A DNA stretch of 64,000 nucleotides from Sciurus carolinensis (GCF_902686445.1 NC_062219.1:111167160-111231159); one strand, 5' to 3'; positions 10,673 to 23,081 are shown, counted from the stretch's first letter. Notes: a model not told the origin generated them from the sequence alone. A program made the numbers and translations.

Positions 10673-11700
10673 AAAGTTGTTTTTCCCTTCTTGAATAACA
10701 GCCTTGTATGCTGCCATGAAATATATCAGGTTCCCACACAGACTACTTGTCTCTTTTCTTAGCAAGGTGCTTTTCTCTTACCCCATTAAGAAACAGATTC
10801 CCAACTTCTCTCTCTTTTTTTTTTTTTTTTGCTATTTGGTAAATAAAAGAGCTGCACAATAGCTGGTTGAAGATAGGACTTGACATCTTTCCTTACTGAA
10901 GGAAAATTCACCTTTTTAGGGGGAAAAAACAGACATCCTTAGGGACAAGATGATTATATATGGGGAAAAAGTGCAGAAATTCTCAAAATTGCAGCAAAGG
11001 AAAAAATAGTGCAAAGGAATGTGTCCTCCCTTATTCTGTCAGCTAGCTAAGTATGGTGATTCTGCTCCAAAGGCAGATAGAGACAAAACCTGGGGAGAAT
11101 TCCCCTCTCCCATCTGTAATCAGGAAACGTAGTTCTCTGAACTCTTTTTCTAATGGGTAAGCATTGGTTTGCCTCTTTTCACTGCTCAGGGAAATCAGTT
11201 CCCTGGGGAGCCATGAAGACTGTGGGTCATGAGCAGTTCACACATTTTTAGGAAGAAGGCGTTTTCCAGTCAGTTAATAAATAATTTTGAATTTTCAACC
11301 TATAATCCATATTTGAGAATTAAAAAGGAGAGGAGAAATAAAACTGAACATCTACTGAGCTCTGCCACCTGGCACAGTAACTGGCACACTCAGCTCCAGT
11401 GTTAATTTCTTCTCAGTTAAGTACCAGTAGCTGGGAACAAAACGGGAAATTAAATTGTGGGAATAACAACAGTAGCTCATTCTATTGATAAATGTCAAAC
11501 TTTACTCTCTTAATTGGAGGTACTTTAGGAAGGAAAGCCTAACACTTGTAATAATCAAAGACTGTACCAGTGCTTGTTGTGGGGCAGCAGTACTACTCCT
11601 AGACCCAGGCAGGAAAGATGCCTGTCCTAGGCCCCCATCACAGATACTGCTCAGTTCCCACTTCTCCACATCTCCTAACACTGCCCTGCATCAAAAGTCA
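10673..11700. other. Unique DNA right of the full-length L1
   Basis: No gene is recognised. It holds the right arm (10759-10792) of the 34-bp inverted duplication, and a T-run (about 10813-10830) without an attached element that I recognise. Confidence 0.5.
10759..10792 (-). repeat. 34-bp inverted duplicate, right arm
   Basis: Reverse complement identical over 34 bases to 2875-2908. It begins 87 bp outside the right target duplication of the L1, so it belongs to host flank and not to the element. Confidence 0.85.
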
Positions 11701-11704
11701 ATTG

Positions 11705-12105
11705 CCAATGAATGGGAAAACAGAATGTAGCAAATATCCACAATAGAATGTTATTAAGACATAAAAAGGAATACTACAGCATAGATGAATCTTGAAAATA
11801 TCATGGTGAGTGAATGCATCAGATGCATGTATGGACCTGTTCCACTTACTAGAAATATCTAGAATGGGCAAACTGATAAAGACAGACGCTAGAGTAGAGG
11901 TTACAAGGAATAGGGAAATGCAGAATCATAGGGATACAGTTTCTGTTTGAAGTAATAAAAAAGAAGTTTTAGCAAATACTGGTAAGGGGTGCACAGTATT
12001 GTGACTATAATTAATTTCATTGAATTGTGCACTTAAAAATAGTTAAAATGGCAACTTGTGTTAGTTTTATTTTACCACCACCACTACTCCCCCTATAGTA
12101 AAAGC
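11705..12105 (+). mobile_element. Old L1 (L1M-type) 3' end
   Basis: The order of motifs matches the 3' end of an ancient mammalian L1 in sense orientation: 'aatgttattaagacataaaaaggaat', 'gatgaatcttgaaaatatcatg', 'tccacttactagaaatatc', then 'attgtgcacttaaaaat' and 'gttaaaatggcaa' before a pyrimidine-rich end. It is strongly diverged and 5'-truncated. Confidence 0.75.
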
Positions 12106-12109
12106 AACT

Positions 12110-14125
12110 GTCACCAAATGCCACGAAATATGTGGATTGGTGCTGTCACAGGTGTCTTAAGACACTCTGTAAGTAAGACCAAAGGATGGATTTGAGCTGC
12201 AGAAGCTCTTAAATAAGGAAAAAAAAAGGCAAATTAACCCATTGAACCTCCCTTTCAGCACAACTGCAGTAGATTCTGGCCTCAGAAAGAATTGTTTCCC
12301 AGTGGTGCCAAGCACTTTTTTTGCTTCTCCAATGTTCTAATTCAAGTCTCTAAATAACTCACAGGTTAACACAGTGTCCACAGTAGTTGCATGTAGTGTC
12401 TGAAAAACAGTAATAATTAATGTGTGTATATGTGTGTATACATATGTTAAATGTGCACATATATGGCTCTAGATGTCAAGTGTATGAAGTGTGACAGTCA
12501 TTGTTTATATTGGCAACTAGAGTGGCATTGAATATTAGGATTGCCAATACCTTTATTGTTTAATAAAATATTAAATAAAATTCTATTAAACTTTTTAAAA
12601 ACTAAAATAAAAACTTAAGCTTTATTTAAATAATTTAAAAACATCTCAAGGGCAACACATCCTAAAGGTTTTAATATATCTGATAAAAGAAGAGGTGTGC
12701 TTGCCAGAATTTTGGCCTAAATTTCAGAAGTATGTTTTATGCCTTAAGCAGTCATAGTCTTGAATTTGTTACTAGGAGTTGTGGTCACAACTCTGCCAGT
12801 AATGATGAAACAATCTGAAAATTATTTATGCTTTTTTCTGGACCTGCCCAAAGAAAGGACATCTTAATAAAATAGATAGGAAGTTTGACCTTGCAACCTC
12901 TGTCAAACCTCTGATGGGAATGCTGACTCACCAGTGTGAATGATTAGATTAATTTTGAGGGAATATAACAGATGCACTAAATGAAATAACAGAAGATTCT
13001 CAGATAAAGAGTAAACCAAGGTCTTTGGAGGAAAATGAAACCAGTTTTTAATTGTGCTACCAGCAGTTACTTGCTACAAACAATAATGTTAACAAAAGCT
13101 TACCAATAATGTTAGCAATAGCTTGTAAAACAAAAATTTACCACAGTTGGCTATATCATGTATTGAAGGCTTTGACTTTTTTTAAGTTTAAGAGAAATTG
13201 GGTTTTTTTACATCAAAGAAAAATTCAAACAAGGAAATAAAAATTATGTGCCTGTGAAGGAGAAGTACCAAATAATCTTAAAACTAATATCTATAGAGAA
13301 TATTTTCTTTTTTTTTTACAAATCAAGGTACATTCTTTAAAGAAAACACGTTCAGTGAATCTCTTATTTCCTGATTTTGGAGGTTTATTGTCGTTGTCTT
13401 ATTGTTGCTGTTATTTCTGTTGCTTAAATTCTGTGGAGTGAGTGAGGGGATGTACATTGTTTGAAAAGTTTCAAAGGTACCATTTAAGTCTAATTGGAAA
13501 ATGAGAAAACGCTTTGAAAATATAAAGTATGAGAAGTAAAGAGTTGTCTCTACTAGTGAGATAAGCAGCAGAGAAACCTTGGGTGAACATAGGAGGTTAA
13601 GCTGATTGGGAAAAATCAGAAGCTGATGTTAGAGAGTGGACAGTGGCAGAGGTGGTGTTTCAGGAAGATCTTTCCAGCCCTAAGGTTCAGGATCTGGGGG
13701 AGAAGAGAAAGGGCAGGAGAAGAGGCAGGTTTTGCAGATAGACAGAGATGGGCATGCCACTCCTAAAGCAGTAGGAAACAGGCCCCCTGGAGTAGAAGGT
13801 TCATGAGTTGAGAGGAGCATGGGCTACAGTAGCATAGTTTTCTTCCCCTGAAATTCTTGAATACCTTTGGTATGTGTTACCCAGATGCTTTCTCCCTTTG
13901 GCCATGCCATTTCACTCTCCTACCAGAACTCATGCGAGCTCTTATTTCACTGTATTCATGACACTATTACATTTTAAACTTCATTAAAAGTTTGATAATT
14001 TGTTAACCTGCCAAATTTCTAAAATAGTAGCACTGCAATAAAACTAAAATCATCCCTGTTTGTCAAATGTGTCCTGAAAATTTGGAAAAAAATAAAATAA
14101 AAATATAAAATGTGTCCTGAAAACT
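12110..14125. other. Unique DNA, no gene seen
   Basis: AT-rich single-copy-looking sequence with a short TG/TA-rich patch near 12420-12470. No splice-flanked open frame or confident repeat was recognised. Confidence 0.45.
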
Positions 14126-14129
14126 CATA

Positions 14130-14300
14130 ATTCTCTTTGCCTTTGGTATACTGGGAAGAGCCCTGTACCTAGGCCAAGTGTCAGAGCTCCATCCTCTGGG
14201 CTTTGAGGACAAGTCTTTGAGCCTTTCTCCATCTGTAATGTGAAAGTCATAATATATGCCCTGATTCCACAAGTGGTTGAAAGATAAAGGGAGAGAATAA
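14130..14300 (+). repeat. MIR SINE
   Basis: Contains a diverged MIR body in sense orientation: 'gacaagtctttgagcctttctccatctgtaatgtgaaa' corresponds to the 'ttaacctctctgtgcctcagtttcctcatctgtaaa' core. Boundaries are approximate. Confidence 0.6.
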
Positions 14301-14849
14301 AAGTGAGCAGTCTTCATAAATAATAAAATTCTAAGTAAATGTACAATTTCGAATAATTTATATTTATTACATTAGTATAGTATATGGTTGATTTAAACTG
14401 AGTACCTGCTTCATAGGATTCTGTGAGCTTAAAGTTGTATCATTTCTGATCCCAATTTTTAAAAGTCGAAATCAGAAGTGGGGGGAGGGATTAAATAGGT
14501 GATTCGGAAGTTCATTAAAAGCTAAAATATACAGGAACAAAATATAAAGGAATAACCAGTAAATTTCCTAGAAAGCATAAGTTTGAGGGTTAGTAATTAG
14601 CCAGGTGAATAGTAAAACATAGTATAAAGCTGTAGAAATTCAAAAGTTCAGTGTTGGCATATAGATTAATTAAGCAGCCTAGAAAGACCAGAAGTACAAC
14701 CAGTATGGGTGATTAATTTAAGCATATGATAAGAATTAAAAAAACAATATCCAATATTTGTTGCTCACCAAACAAAAGAACTTAGAATTCTTAGTATTTT
14801 TTTTGGCATATTGCTTTCATGTCATCTTAAAAATCATAGTCAAAACATT

Positions 14850-15080
14850 GTAAGTCAAGAACCATTTATATGTCTGCATCTATATGAATACACATAAATT
14901 TAGGTGCTAACATATACATAGAATTCTCTGGAAGGACACAAGAAACTGGTACAAGGAGTTGTTCAGGAAATGGGTGAATTCAGAGATGAGAGGGAGGCTT
15001 ACGATTTCATATTATCTTTTACTATAGATAGAAGTTTTTAAACCAATTTCAAGCGTTATCCAGTTTTTAAAATGTTAAAG
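14850..15080 (+). mobile_element. Old L1 (HAL1/L1M-like) 3' end
   Basis: The block 'ctctggaaggacacaagaaactggtacaaggagttgttcaggaaatggg' followed by 'ttactatagatagaagttttt' matches the 3'-terminal region of ancient L1/HAL1 elements in sense orientation. No TSD is evident. Confidence 0.6.
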
Positions 15081-15084
15081 AAAA

Positions 15085-16240
15085 TATTAACTCAGAATAA
15101 GCTGAACCAATGGATAGTGCTACAAATCAAATATCTCACTTTGTTTTCACTTGCTATTTTAGTGTTCTGGGTGTCTGATATTTCAAGAAACTACCTTTCC
15201 GTAGTTTCTCTGCTTTAGTCATGGGCACAGAGTTGGCTTGCATTGAAAGCTGAAGTGTGAAAGTAACTTTCCTTTTCCACGGAATGGGTCTAATTTAGGA
15301 AGCAGGATTGCATAGTTGGCAGTCCTCTTGAGTAGGTTCCCCATAGTACTAGTGTGAAATAGCAAACTTTTGGCAACCAGACAGGTTCCATGAATTCATG
15401 TGTAGTATTTCTTTTCTGTTTGGAATTGAGATCCAGTGCCTAGCTTTCAAAAACAATCTTTCTAAAAATCTTGCTCCATTTCTATACTGATTGAAATTAA
15501 GCACTTTGGACACATCAGGAATTGTTAAGATTTCCTCCTGTGGAAAGTCACTGAAATGGATTTCAGCAGATTTGTTTCTTTCTGCATTTTCAAATTCCCC
15601 TTGTTTTGGCCCTTATGCCACCATTCTCAGAGCCACATCAAATTTATCTTCAAAAAGCAAGCAAGTGTCTTGGCTTTTTTTCTAACTTCATATTGGAGAT
15701 ATATAAACATATTACAGATAAGTTTAGCAAATCATAATTTTTTTAGGCTGTGAAGTCAGCATTTCACAAAATGACAACAGCCATGTTGTACATATGTGAT
15801 CATCTTGAAAAATACCATCTCCCAAAATAATATTTGGCTCCCTGTGATCTTTAGAATGGTATATTCTATAAAAATTGATGTTATTATCTCATTATTTCTG
15901 TGAATCAAGAATTTGGGAGCAGTTTAGCTGGGCAACTCTAGCCTGGTTTCCCATGAGATGTCAGGCAGATCCTTACTGAGCCTTGAAGATCCTCCTTTAA
16001 GGTGGCTCACTGAAACATAGCTGACAGATAAGTACTATCCTTTGTCTGGGGGCCTCAGTTCTTCTCAGGACTGCTAAAGTGTTCTCCCTAGATGGCACCT
16101 GGTTACCCCAGCACAAACAATCCAGGAGAGCAAAGTTGACAGAGTGATGGTAGATGAGGCTGAGGACTCAAAGATGAGAGAGGTAGGGGAACCAGAGAAA
16201 GAGAAAGTATAGCAAAGATTAAGTGGGGGGAAATAAGCTG
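15085..16240. other. Unique DNA, no gene seen
   Basis: Two overlapping short open frames at 15491-15753 have no recognisable family and no clear splice sites. No confident repeat. Confidence 0.4.
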
Positions 16241-16241
16241 G

Positions 16242-16365
16242 ACCTGAGCTGCATAAAGACAGAGCCTGGATCACCTTTGCTCACTGTTGTGTCCCCAAGA
16301 CCCAGCACGGTGCTTTAACACAAGTAGTTTTCTGGTGATTGTTTCTTGACTGACCTGTGAGATTG
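16242..16365 (+). repeat. L2 3'-end fragment
   Basis: The series 'cctttgctcactgttgtgtccccaagacccagcacggtgc' is the typical end of the L2 LINE ('ttgttcactgttgtatccccagcacctagcacagtgcctgg'). It is ancient and diverged. Confidence 0.55.
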
Positions 16366-16369
16366 GAAA

Positions 16370-17342
16370 CTAGGGTTCCTACCTAGGACATGGAGAATGT
16401 ATACAGGGATTTGAACATTGAGGAATGGGTCTTTGCAGTTGGGTTTTGTGATCTGTGTATATCACATTATCTGGCATCACATTATCAGTTAAAACACAAT
16501 GCAAAGTCCTTTATCCATAAGTACATTTGCTGAAGATTATGCTATATTACTATAATAATGGGTGATTTTAAAAGAAGAAATTTCTGTTGAATAAGGGACC
16601 ACAGCCAAAGAGTGCTAAATATAGTTCAATTTCTGTTCCCACCAAATTTTAAGTGAACATTTTTCTAACTTTGGATTTCTGTAGGAAGACTTATGAACTG
16701 TAAGGCAATTCAGACATTGTTTTTAAAAACCCATTTTGTAAACCTGAGATTCTGCTAAAAGAGTTGAGATTAAACCCAGTTTTTTCAGAATGTACCAAGT
16801 CCATGTGCTCATCATAGAGAGAGGCCATCATTCTCTTTGTCTAGCTCAAAGCCCATGCTAACTAATCTGCTTGGCTTTCAGTTTATTCTCTGATAGGACC
16901 TTGGGCTGAGTTAACACAACTAGGATTTGCTTTCTTGACTCCAGAAAATCTGCATTTTAAGGAGCACAGGCTTAACCATTCTCCAGTTTTAAAACTGATA
17001 ACATTTTAAATCATATTCAAAGGTAGATCTTGCATTAAATGAAATGATATATATAAAATGCTTTGTCACTGAGCCGTGAACAGAATTTAAATGCAATCAA
17101 ATAAAATAGTATTAGGGCCATCCTCATTGTGTCATTATTTTCATTTCATGCAGTTGACCTTGACCAGCTATATTACATGCTGACTTCAAAATTCTCTGAG
17201 TTTTCTAATCTGTTATTTTAAAAAGTAGAAATTGCATTTCTTTCCCACTTTTCTGCCCTAGAGTAAATAACATATATATACAAGTGAAAATAATACATGA
17301 AAATTGCTTAGAGACAAGCGAAATAGGAAAGAGGTACTTTTT
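16370..17342. other. Unique DNA, no gene seen
   Basis: No gene or confident repeat. The right edge is the left target duplication of an ID-type SINE. Confidence 0.4.
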
Positions 17343-17466
17343 AAAGGCCATGGGAAGACTGGGATTTAGCTCAGTGGTAGAGCACTTGCGTAGCATGTGT
17401 AAGACCCTGGGGTTAAACCCCAGCACCACCAAAGGAAAAAAAAAAAAAAAAAAAAGGCCATGAGAA
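17343..17466 (+). mobile_element. ID-type tRNA-derived SINE with 14-bp TSD
   Basis: The body at 17357-17452 starts with a tRNA-like head carrying an A box (tagctcagtggtagagcac) and a B box (ggttaaaccccagc), and ends in a long A tail. Flanking copies of aaaggccatg[g/a]gaa at 17343-17356 and 17453-17466 form a target duplication with one mismatch. It is an RNA polymerase III derived, L1-mobilised SINE, not a functional tRNA gene. Confidence 0.92.
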
Positions 17467-17576
17467 TAAGAACTAGAAGATCTGGTTTGAAGTCCACAGT
17501 TATTTTTTGATGCACCTTAGATGCCTCATATTTAAAGTTACAGCTTATACTAGATGATCTGAAATATCCCTTCTTC

Positions 17577-17973
17577 CTATAATTTAAATCTATAATGTCC
17601 CCTAAAGTCCTTTTTATTGAAGGTTTGGATTTCAGCTTGGGCCTGTTGAAAGGTGGTGGAAACCTTTATGAGGGTGGGGCCTAGTGGGAAGTTTTAGGTT
17701 ATTGGGGGCACACCCTTGGAGCAAATTGTGGGATGACTGTTTCTTCCTTTGTTTTTGCTCTGTTTTTGCTTCCTGGCTGCTATGAGGTCAGTAGACTTTG
17801 CCCCAGCTCATGCTCCCTCTCTGATATGATGCTTTGCCACAAGCCCAAAAGCAACAAAGTCCATCAATCATGGACTAAAACTTTCAAAACTGAGAGCCAA
17901 AATAAACATTTTCTCTCTTTAAGCTGAGGGTCTCCAAGTATTTTGTTACAATAATGGAAAGCTGACTAATACA
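17577..17973 (+). mobile_element. MaLR (MST/MLT1-like) solo LTR
   Basis: The motif order is that of ERVL-MaLR LTRs: 'tctataatgtccccta', 'ggtggtggaaacctttatga', 'ggtggggcctagtggga', 'tcatggactaaaactttcaaaactg', 'gagccaaaataaaca' (AATAAA signal), 'gttacaataatggaaagctgactaatacac'. No internal retroviral sequence or partner LTR is present, so it is a solo LTR. The family name is from memory of the consensus layout. Confidence 0.75.
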
Positions 17974-18014
17974 CCTTCCAATACTGATCACCTTACTGAT
18001 TTGGTGTTTGATCT

Positions 18015-18175
18015 CACAACCACCCTATAAAGTGTAACTATCTTTGGAAAAGTTATGTAACTAAGCCTCAATTTCCTCATACAGAAAGTGTGACTAATAA
18101 CAGTGCCTTTTATGGAGTTGTTAAGGATTAAATGAGTTAAAAGATATAAAGCCTTTGGTATATGTTATATGGTAT
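18015..18175 (+). repeat. MIR SINE
   Basis: Contains 'gttatgtaactaagcctcaatttcctcatacagaaa' and 'ttgttaaggattaaatgagttaaa', a near-complete MIR core and 3' part in sense orientation. Confidence 0.75.
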
Positions 18176-18205
18176 ATGGTGATGTGGTGATGGTGGTGAT
18201 GATTC

Positions 18206-18312
18206 TGAAGAAGAGAAAACTAAGGATCATGAAAACTGTTTGATTTTTCTCAGGTCTATAGAGGTTGAACTGTAACTTGAATTCAAGTCTTATGAATTCT
18301 GTTAAACCACAT
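18206..18312 (-). repeat. MIR SINE, antisense
   Basis: Contains 'gaagaagagaaaactaaggatca' and 'ctcaggtctatagaggttgaact...gaattcaagtct', corresponding to the reverse-complement MIR order (gaggaaactgaggctcagag ... ggattcaaaccc). Ancient and diverged. Confidence 0.5.
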
Positions 18313-18319
18313 TATTTGC

Positions 18320-20050
18320 ACATGTATCTTTTCAGACCGTCTTATCTTTTTAAAATGATAAATATCACAGAACCCAAACAGCTGCACCCTGAATCATACT
18401 CTGCTACCTTTTTTTTTATAGGTTATGTTATAGAAAAAAGTAAGGAATAAGCAGTTGGGATATTGTTCATCCCCAGGCCTCTGAATGTCCATGGGACTAT
18501 GATAGTGCCCTCCTTCAAAAATAAGAATTCCCACCCACTAGGTCATCACTGCCCTGCCTAGGAAAGCAGAGGAAAAATAATTCTGCTTTATTCCCAAAGA
18601 CTGTTTTCTGCTCACTTAGTCTACCTTAGTAATGTCTCCACATGTTTCTCACTTACTTGGGTGAAAAGTACAAATATCATTTTACATTATACAGCCTATT
18701 AAAACAGTAAAATAATGGTTTAGTTTTGAAATAGATTCTTTGTTCTCCACATCTCCAATCTTTTCCACTAATTGTGGTTCGGCCTTGGGTGAATGAATAA
18801 AAAGTAAAATCTCCTTTCCTTCACTTCATCCCAAGCTCTTACAATATAAATATTGTTTTGGCCATGTTAAAAAGACAAGTGAAACTAGAAAGTAATTTGG
18901 TTAGCTTGGTGGTTCTTGCTCTCACATATAACCAGAACATCATTTCACAGAGACTCACTCTTTCTCGAATCAGTATGTCCTTGAATATCTCTACTATTCT
19001 AAACAGTGCTGCCTTTGCTCAAAATGTTTTTTATATCGGTCATACAATTATCTTTAGAGCTTACAGCACATTTTTTTGAAAAGACTAAGTGGTGACAAAT
19101 CAGTCACATTATTCTCACATCATATAGTTACAGATTGAAGCTGCAACTGACTAAAAATGAAAAAGAAAAATCATGGCATACACTTTCTTGTGGTTTAATT
19201 CAGTGACCATGTATAGTGAATCTAAATTGAGGAAGAAAATTAAAAGAAATATTAAAGAAAAATGTTTGAATGTTAATAATAGATTATTACCATTTCATGA
19301 TATCATTAGCACCTTTCCATTGTATCAACATCATTAAGAGTATTTATCTTCATGCACTCAAAATTTACCTAGTGGAAAAGTGAAATAAAAAGTTCTATAA
19401 GAACTTTTTTAAACAAAATAATGTTCAATTATTATATTGTTCAGTTTTTATGTTTTATATTTTAAATGTCATAAATGTGTTATTTTAATGCCCCATAAAA
19501 ACACATGCTTATTAACCTGGTTTTCTTGGTCTGTTTATAAGAATGTTTTATCAAGATGGATATTTTAAATGTTATAATGATGTAATACTTTGCTAAATTA
19601 GACTGTAAATGATTAATTTGGAAGGCAAATATATTTTTATTATTTTCCTAGAATACCTTTGTATATTGTAAATAGGCAACTTATTAGGAAGTAAGATACC
19701 TTCTAAGTGCAAATATGCTATCTTTGGGCACATAGGCCTCTGCAGTAAATGAATAATTGAGTCAACATTTTTCCAAATTTATATTTGGTTTTTGGAGGGT
19801 TGTACTTCTCCTTTTGTATATTCACACATATTTTATATTTATTCTAAAGACTTCGCTTTAGTTTATATTCTATGTGGATAAACTGATGTGTGGTTAAAAC
19901 AGTGTAAGAGTACAAAGAAAAGTACAGACTCAGAAAAATGAAGCTGAATTTCTGAAAGAGATATTAGTAAAAGAAAAGAAATTATAATTTTGACTGCTAA
20001 CACTTGAGTCAAAGATTTAATTTGCTGAAGCTATGGGTGTGATGCAAAGA
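18320..20050. other. Unique AT-rich DNA, no gene seen
   Basis: Very AT-rich from about 19150 to 19900. No repeat family or gene was recognised. Confidence 0.4.
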
Positions 20051-20059
20051 GAAGTCAAG

Positions 20060-20215
20060 AGCCCTGGGCGTATGTCCCTGTTTCTACCACAGGTCTTTCT
20101 GAAGGACCTCATACCAGTCACTTGACCTCTGTGGGCTTCTGTTTTCTCATCTGTAAAATGAGAGCTTTAACATGATTGTTAAACCACTCCAGCTGTGACA
20201 TTCTGTCATTCAAAT
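20060..20215 (+). repeat. MIR SINE
   Basis: Clear MIR core: 'ccagtcacttgacctctgtgggcttctgttttctcatctgtaaaatgagagc' in sense orientation. Confidence 0.8.
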
Positions 20216-20321
20216 TCTGCATGTACTGATTCCCATGCAGAATTCACATGATTGTTTTCCCTCTGTGTTATTTGCATGCAGAGTATCTAAATATCTATAG
20301 ATGTTTACATTCCAGGATTAT

Positions 20322-20810
20322 ATTAGTCAACTTGGCCTACCTTAACAAAAATACCATAAATATAGACAGGTGGCTTAAACAGTAGAAATTTATTTTTTCA
20401 TAGTTCTGGAAACTGAGAAGTTCAAGATTAAAGTGCCAAATCAGTTCCTGAGGAACTGCAGTTAACCAACCTGACTTGTAAAAGGCTGTCTTCACTGTGT
20501 CTTCACATGGCTTTTCCTTTGAAGGTGCTTGTAAAGAATATTTTATCTTATTTTATTTGCCATGCTAGGGATCAAATCCATAGCCTTGCACATGCTAGGC
20601 AAGTGTCCTACCACTGAGCTGCATCTCAGCTCTGAGAGCTTCCTTTTTTAGGAGGCCACCAGTGCTATTGAATTAGGACCCCACCCTTATGACCTCACTT
20701 ACCTTTAATTCCTTAAAACTCAGTCTCCAAATATAGTCACATTGGTGGTTAGGGCTTCGACATGAATTTGTGGGTGGGTGGGGATACAACTCTGTCAGTA
20801 GGAGTTTCCT
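20322..20810 (+). mobile_element. MLT1-like MaLR LTR interrupted by a SINE
   Basis: The left part (20322-20545) carries 'ggtggcttaaacagtagaaatttatt', 'catagttctggaaactgagaagttcaagatta' and 'tcttcacatggcttttcc'. The right part (20638-20800) carries 'ggaccccacccttatgacctcactta', 'tccaaatatagtcacatt' and 'ggttagggcttcgacatgaatttg'. Together these match the order of an MLT1-type LTR. An antisense ID SINE splits it and is therefore younger. Confidence 0.7.
20548..20637 (-). mobile_element. ID-type SINE, antisense
   Basis: Reverse complement of a tRNA-derived SINE: 'atgctagggatcaaatccatagcc' (B box complement) followed by 'tgctaggcaagtgtcctaccactgagct' (A box complement). It sits inside the MLT1-like LTR. 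Confidence 0.85.
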
Positions 20811-21009
20811 TAAATATTTTACTCTAGACCCTGTCTCTTCCTTCCAGGTTCTGTGTTATGCATTATCCTCCCTTTTAGGTTAAGAGGAGAAAAAGAACCA
20901 AAATTTCATGAGCTTCCAAAAAAAGTTAGAAATACTAATAATTTTAGAAAAGAAATAACAAATAGAAATTCCTAACATTTTTTATGAACAGTTTGTAACA
21001 TACAGAAAA

Positions 21010-21476
21010 GTTGATAAGTTCATCATGAACACGTACCACCTATATATCTACAGTTAACACTTAACTTTCTTGTTTTTTTGCAGATCTATCCATTCTTCAG
21101 CAACAATCTTTTATCTCCCTAGACTTAATCTTTCTCTTTACTGTGTTAAAAATGCACATAAGGTTTACCAGTGAAGCCACTTTTATTGCACAGTTCAGTG
21201 GCATTAAGTGCATTCACAGTACTGTGCAGCCATCACAACTTCCACTGCCAAAACTCCTCATCCCCAGCAAATGATAACTCCCCATTCTTTCCCCACCCCC
21301 ACAGTCCTGGTAACCTCTACTCTACTTTCTGTCTCTATGAATTTGCCTATTTTAGATACCTCCGATAAATGAATTATATTTTGTGTCTGGCTCACTTCAC
21401 TGAGCATAATATTTTCAAGGTTCATCTATTCTGTAATATATCAGGATTTTATTCTCTTTAAGTTTGAATACTATTC

Positions 21477-21518
<42 letters not shown>

Positions 21519-21600
21519 ATATATACATATATATATATATCACATTTTGTTTATCCACTTGTCTATTGCCTGATTAAATGAAGAAATAGCGTATTATTAT
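21010..21600 (-). mobile_element. Old L1 (L1M-type) 3' end, antisense
   Basis: Reads as an antisense ancient L1 3'UTR/ORF2 end: 'acagttcagtggcattaagtgcattcacagtactgtgcagccatcac', 'ctactttctgtctctatgaatttgcctattttagatacctc', 'ggctcacttcactgagcataat', then 'ttgaatactattccatttt' before a (TG)n/(TA)n expansion, and 'cacattttgtttatccacttgtc'. Confidence 0.8.
21482..21540. repeat. (TG)n-(TA)n microsatellite
   Basis: About 16 TG units followed by TA-rich sequence. It has expanded inside the old L1, at the 'ccattgtatgtatataccac' position of ORF2. Confidence 0.95.
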
Positions 21601-21619
21601 CATAAATTATATATTCAAT

Positions 21620-22300
21620 TGCTGTTAGATATGCTACAGGAATTTACAAAAACAATTTGAAACTGCAAAACATCCAAATTTGAAGCTTATTCAAAGAACT
21701 TTTGGAAATCAATAAGGAAAAAACACCAGTAGCCCAATACAAAACTAATCAAGATGCAAACAGACTATTCAAGTATGAATACAAATGTCAGACTTCAGGG
21801 ATAATAGAATTCTGTAAAAACAGTGATAAACCAAATGCCTACATCAAACTGACAGAGTTCATAATGCTTGATGCCACAGAAGGTTTACATGAGAAGTATA
21901 GTCTCAGCGACAGTCAGAGAAAACACATGGATACCACATAAGTCACTCTCTGCCTTTTTTAGCTGTCCTGCGGAAGCAAATGAGAATAAACAATTTTCAT
22001 TTAAGGGTACTTATGTTAATGAAAATAACATACAGTACACTTATGTTAATGAAAATTTGGAAACAGTGTACTTACCATTAAAGAGGCAGCATAAAAAACA
22101 TCAATGCACTGGAATATTATGTAGTCATTGAAATAATATTTTTAAAAATATTAAAGCTTGGAGAAATTTTCAGCATATTATAATGAATAAAGAAGGCTCA
22201 GTTGCTTTATATAGAGTAAGGATGTGATTTTTAAAACCAATCTATAGGAATAAACTATAGAAAGAACTATTAAAAAACAATTTCCATTTTTATTGATATA
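21620..22300 (+). mobile_element. Old L1 fragments, sense strand
   Basis: The block at 21700-21770 (tcaataaggaaaaaacaccagtagcccaat) and the block at 22108-22260 (ctggaatattatgtagtcattgaaa ... gaataaactatagaaag) resemble successive parts of an ancient L1 3' end in sense orientation. A 30-bp period direct repeat (acttatgttaatgaaaat at 22009-22026 and 22039-22056) lies within it. Highly diverged; moderate confidence. Confidence 0.5.
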
Positions 22301-22304
22301 TAAA

Positions 22305-23080
22305 TGCCCCATCTTTTAATGCATTTCAAAGTAAATTGCAGACATCAATATTTAAGCATGCATGTTATTACCTATAGTTCAATTTTTTTCTTTACAGATA
22401 AAATTATCATACAATGAAATCTTGAGTATACTATTCTTATGAAATTTTTCTGACCATTTAAAGTCTTGTTTTGTTCTCTATCCATATTAATTGAAAGAGC
22501 TATGCTGTTGGAAAGGGATGTTGCCCTGTCAGTAGAAGCTGTTTGTAGTTAGGCTAGTTGTTGAAAGCATCATTATTTGCCAGATTAAATTTAAATCATC
22601 AAAAAGATGGAGGTAGAAAATAGATAAATGAAGAGAAGTGTTGAAATTGTTTTTTTTTAAAAAATTGGCAGATGATTGGGAAAAAAATGGTTACAGGTAT
22701 TTGGGTACTTACACGTACTTGCTTATATACTTTGTGTGAAGTTGAGGGGCAAGGATATGGAGATGTTATTCCTCATCTCCACTATTCTCATTAGAAATCT
22801 CATCTAATGAAGAAAACTTCCTGTTGTCCTGACACATGGTTGACCTTCTTAAAGATTGATAGGTGAATGGATAAGTGAATAGACTATCCTTAGCAATCTG
22901 AAAGTACTTTCTAGGTATTTTCTAACCAATGGTTATGAAATAATTATGACATGCCTTCCAATGGATTGTTAGGTTATTTTCTCCAAAACTGTTAGATCAA
23001 GTCTTAGTTTCAGAACAGGATAGAAAAGGATTTTTTCATTCATGGTTATGCAAAATGTGGTTTTTGTTTCTTTGCATTTA
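22305..23080. other. Unique DNA, no gene seen
   Basis: AT-rich sequence without recognised gene or repeat. It ends at a CA microsatellite. Confidence 0.4.
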
Positions 23081-23081
23081 G

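Noticed and set aside
10813..10830. Poly(A) tail of another minus-strand retroelement
   Set aside because: The T-run has no recognisable element body or target duplication attached, so it was left as simple sequence.
17357..17452. tRNA gene
   Set aside because: Has A and B boxes, but lacks a complete cloverleaf and ends in an A tail flanked by target duplications: an ID-type SINE. The same applies to the other ID copies.
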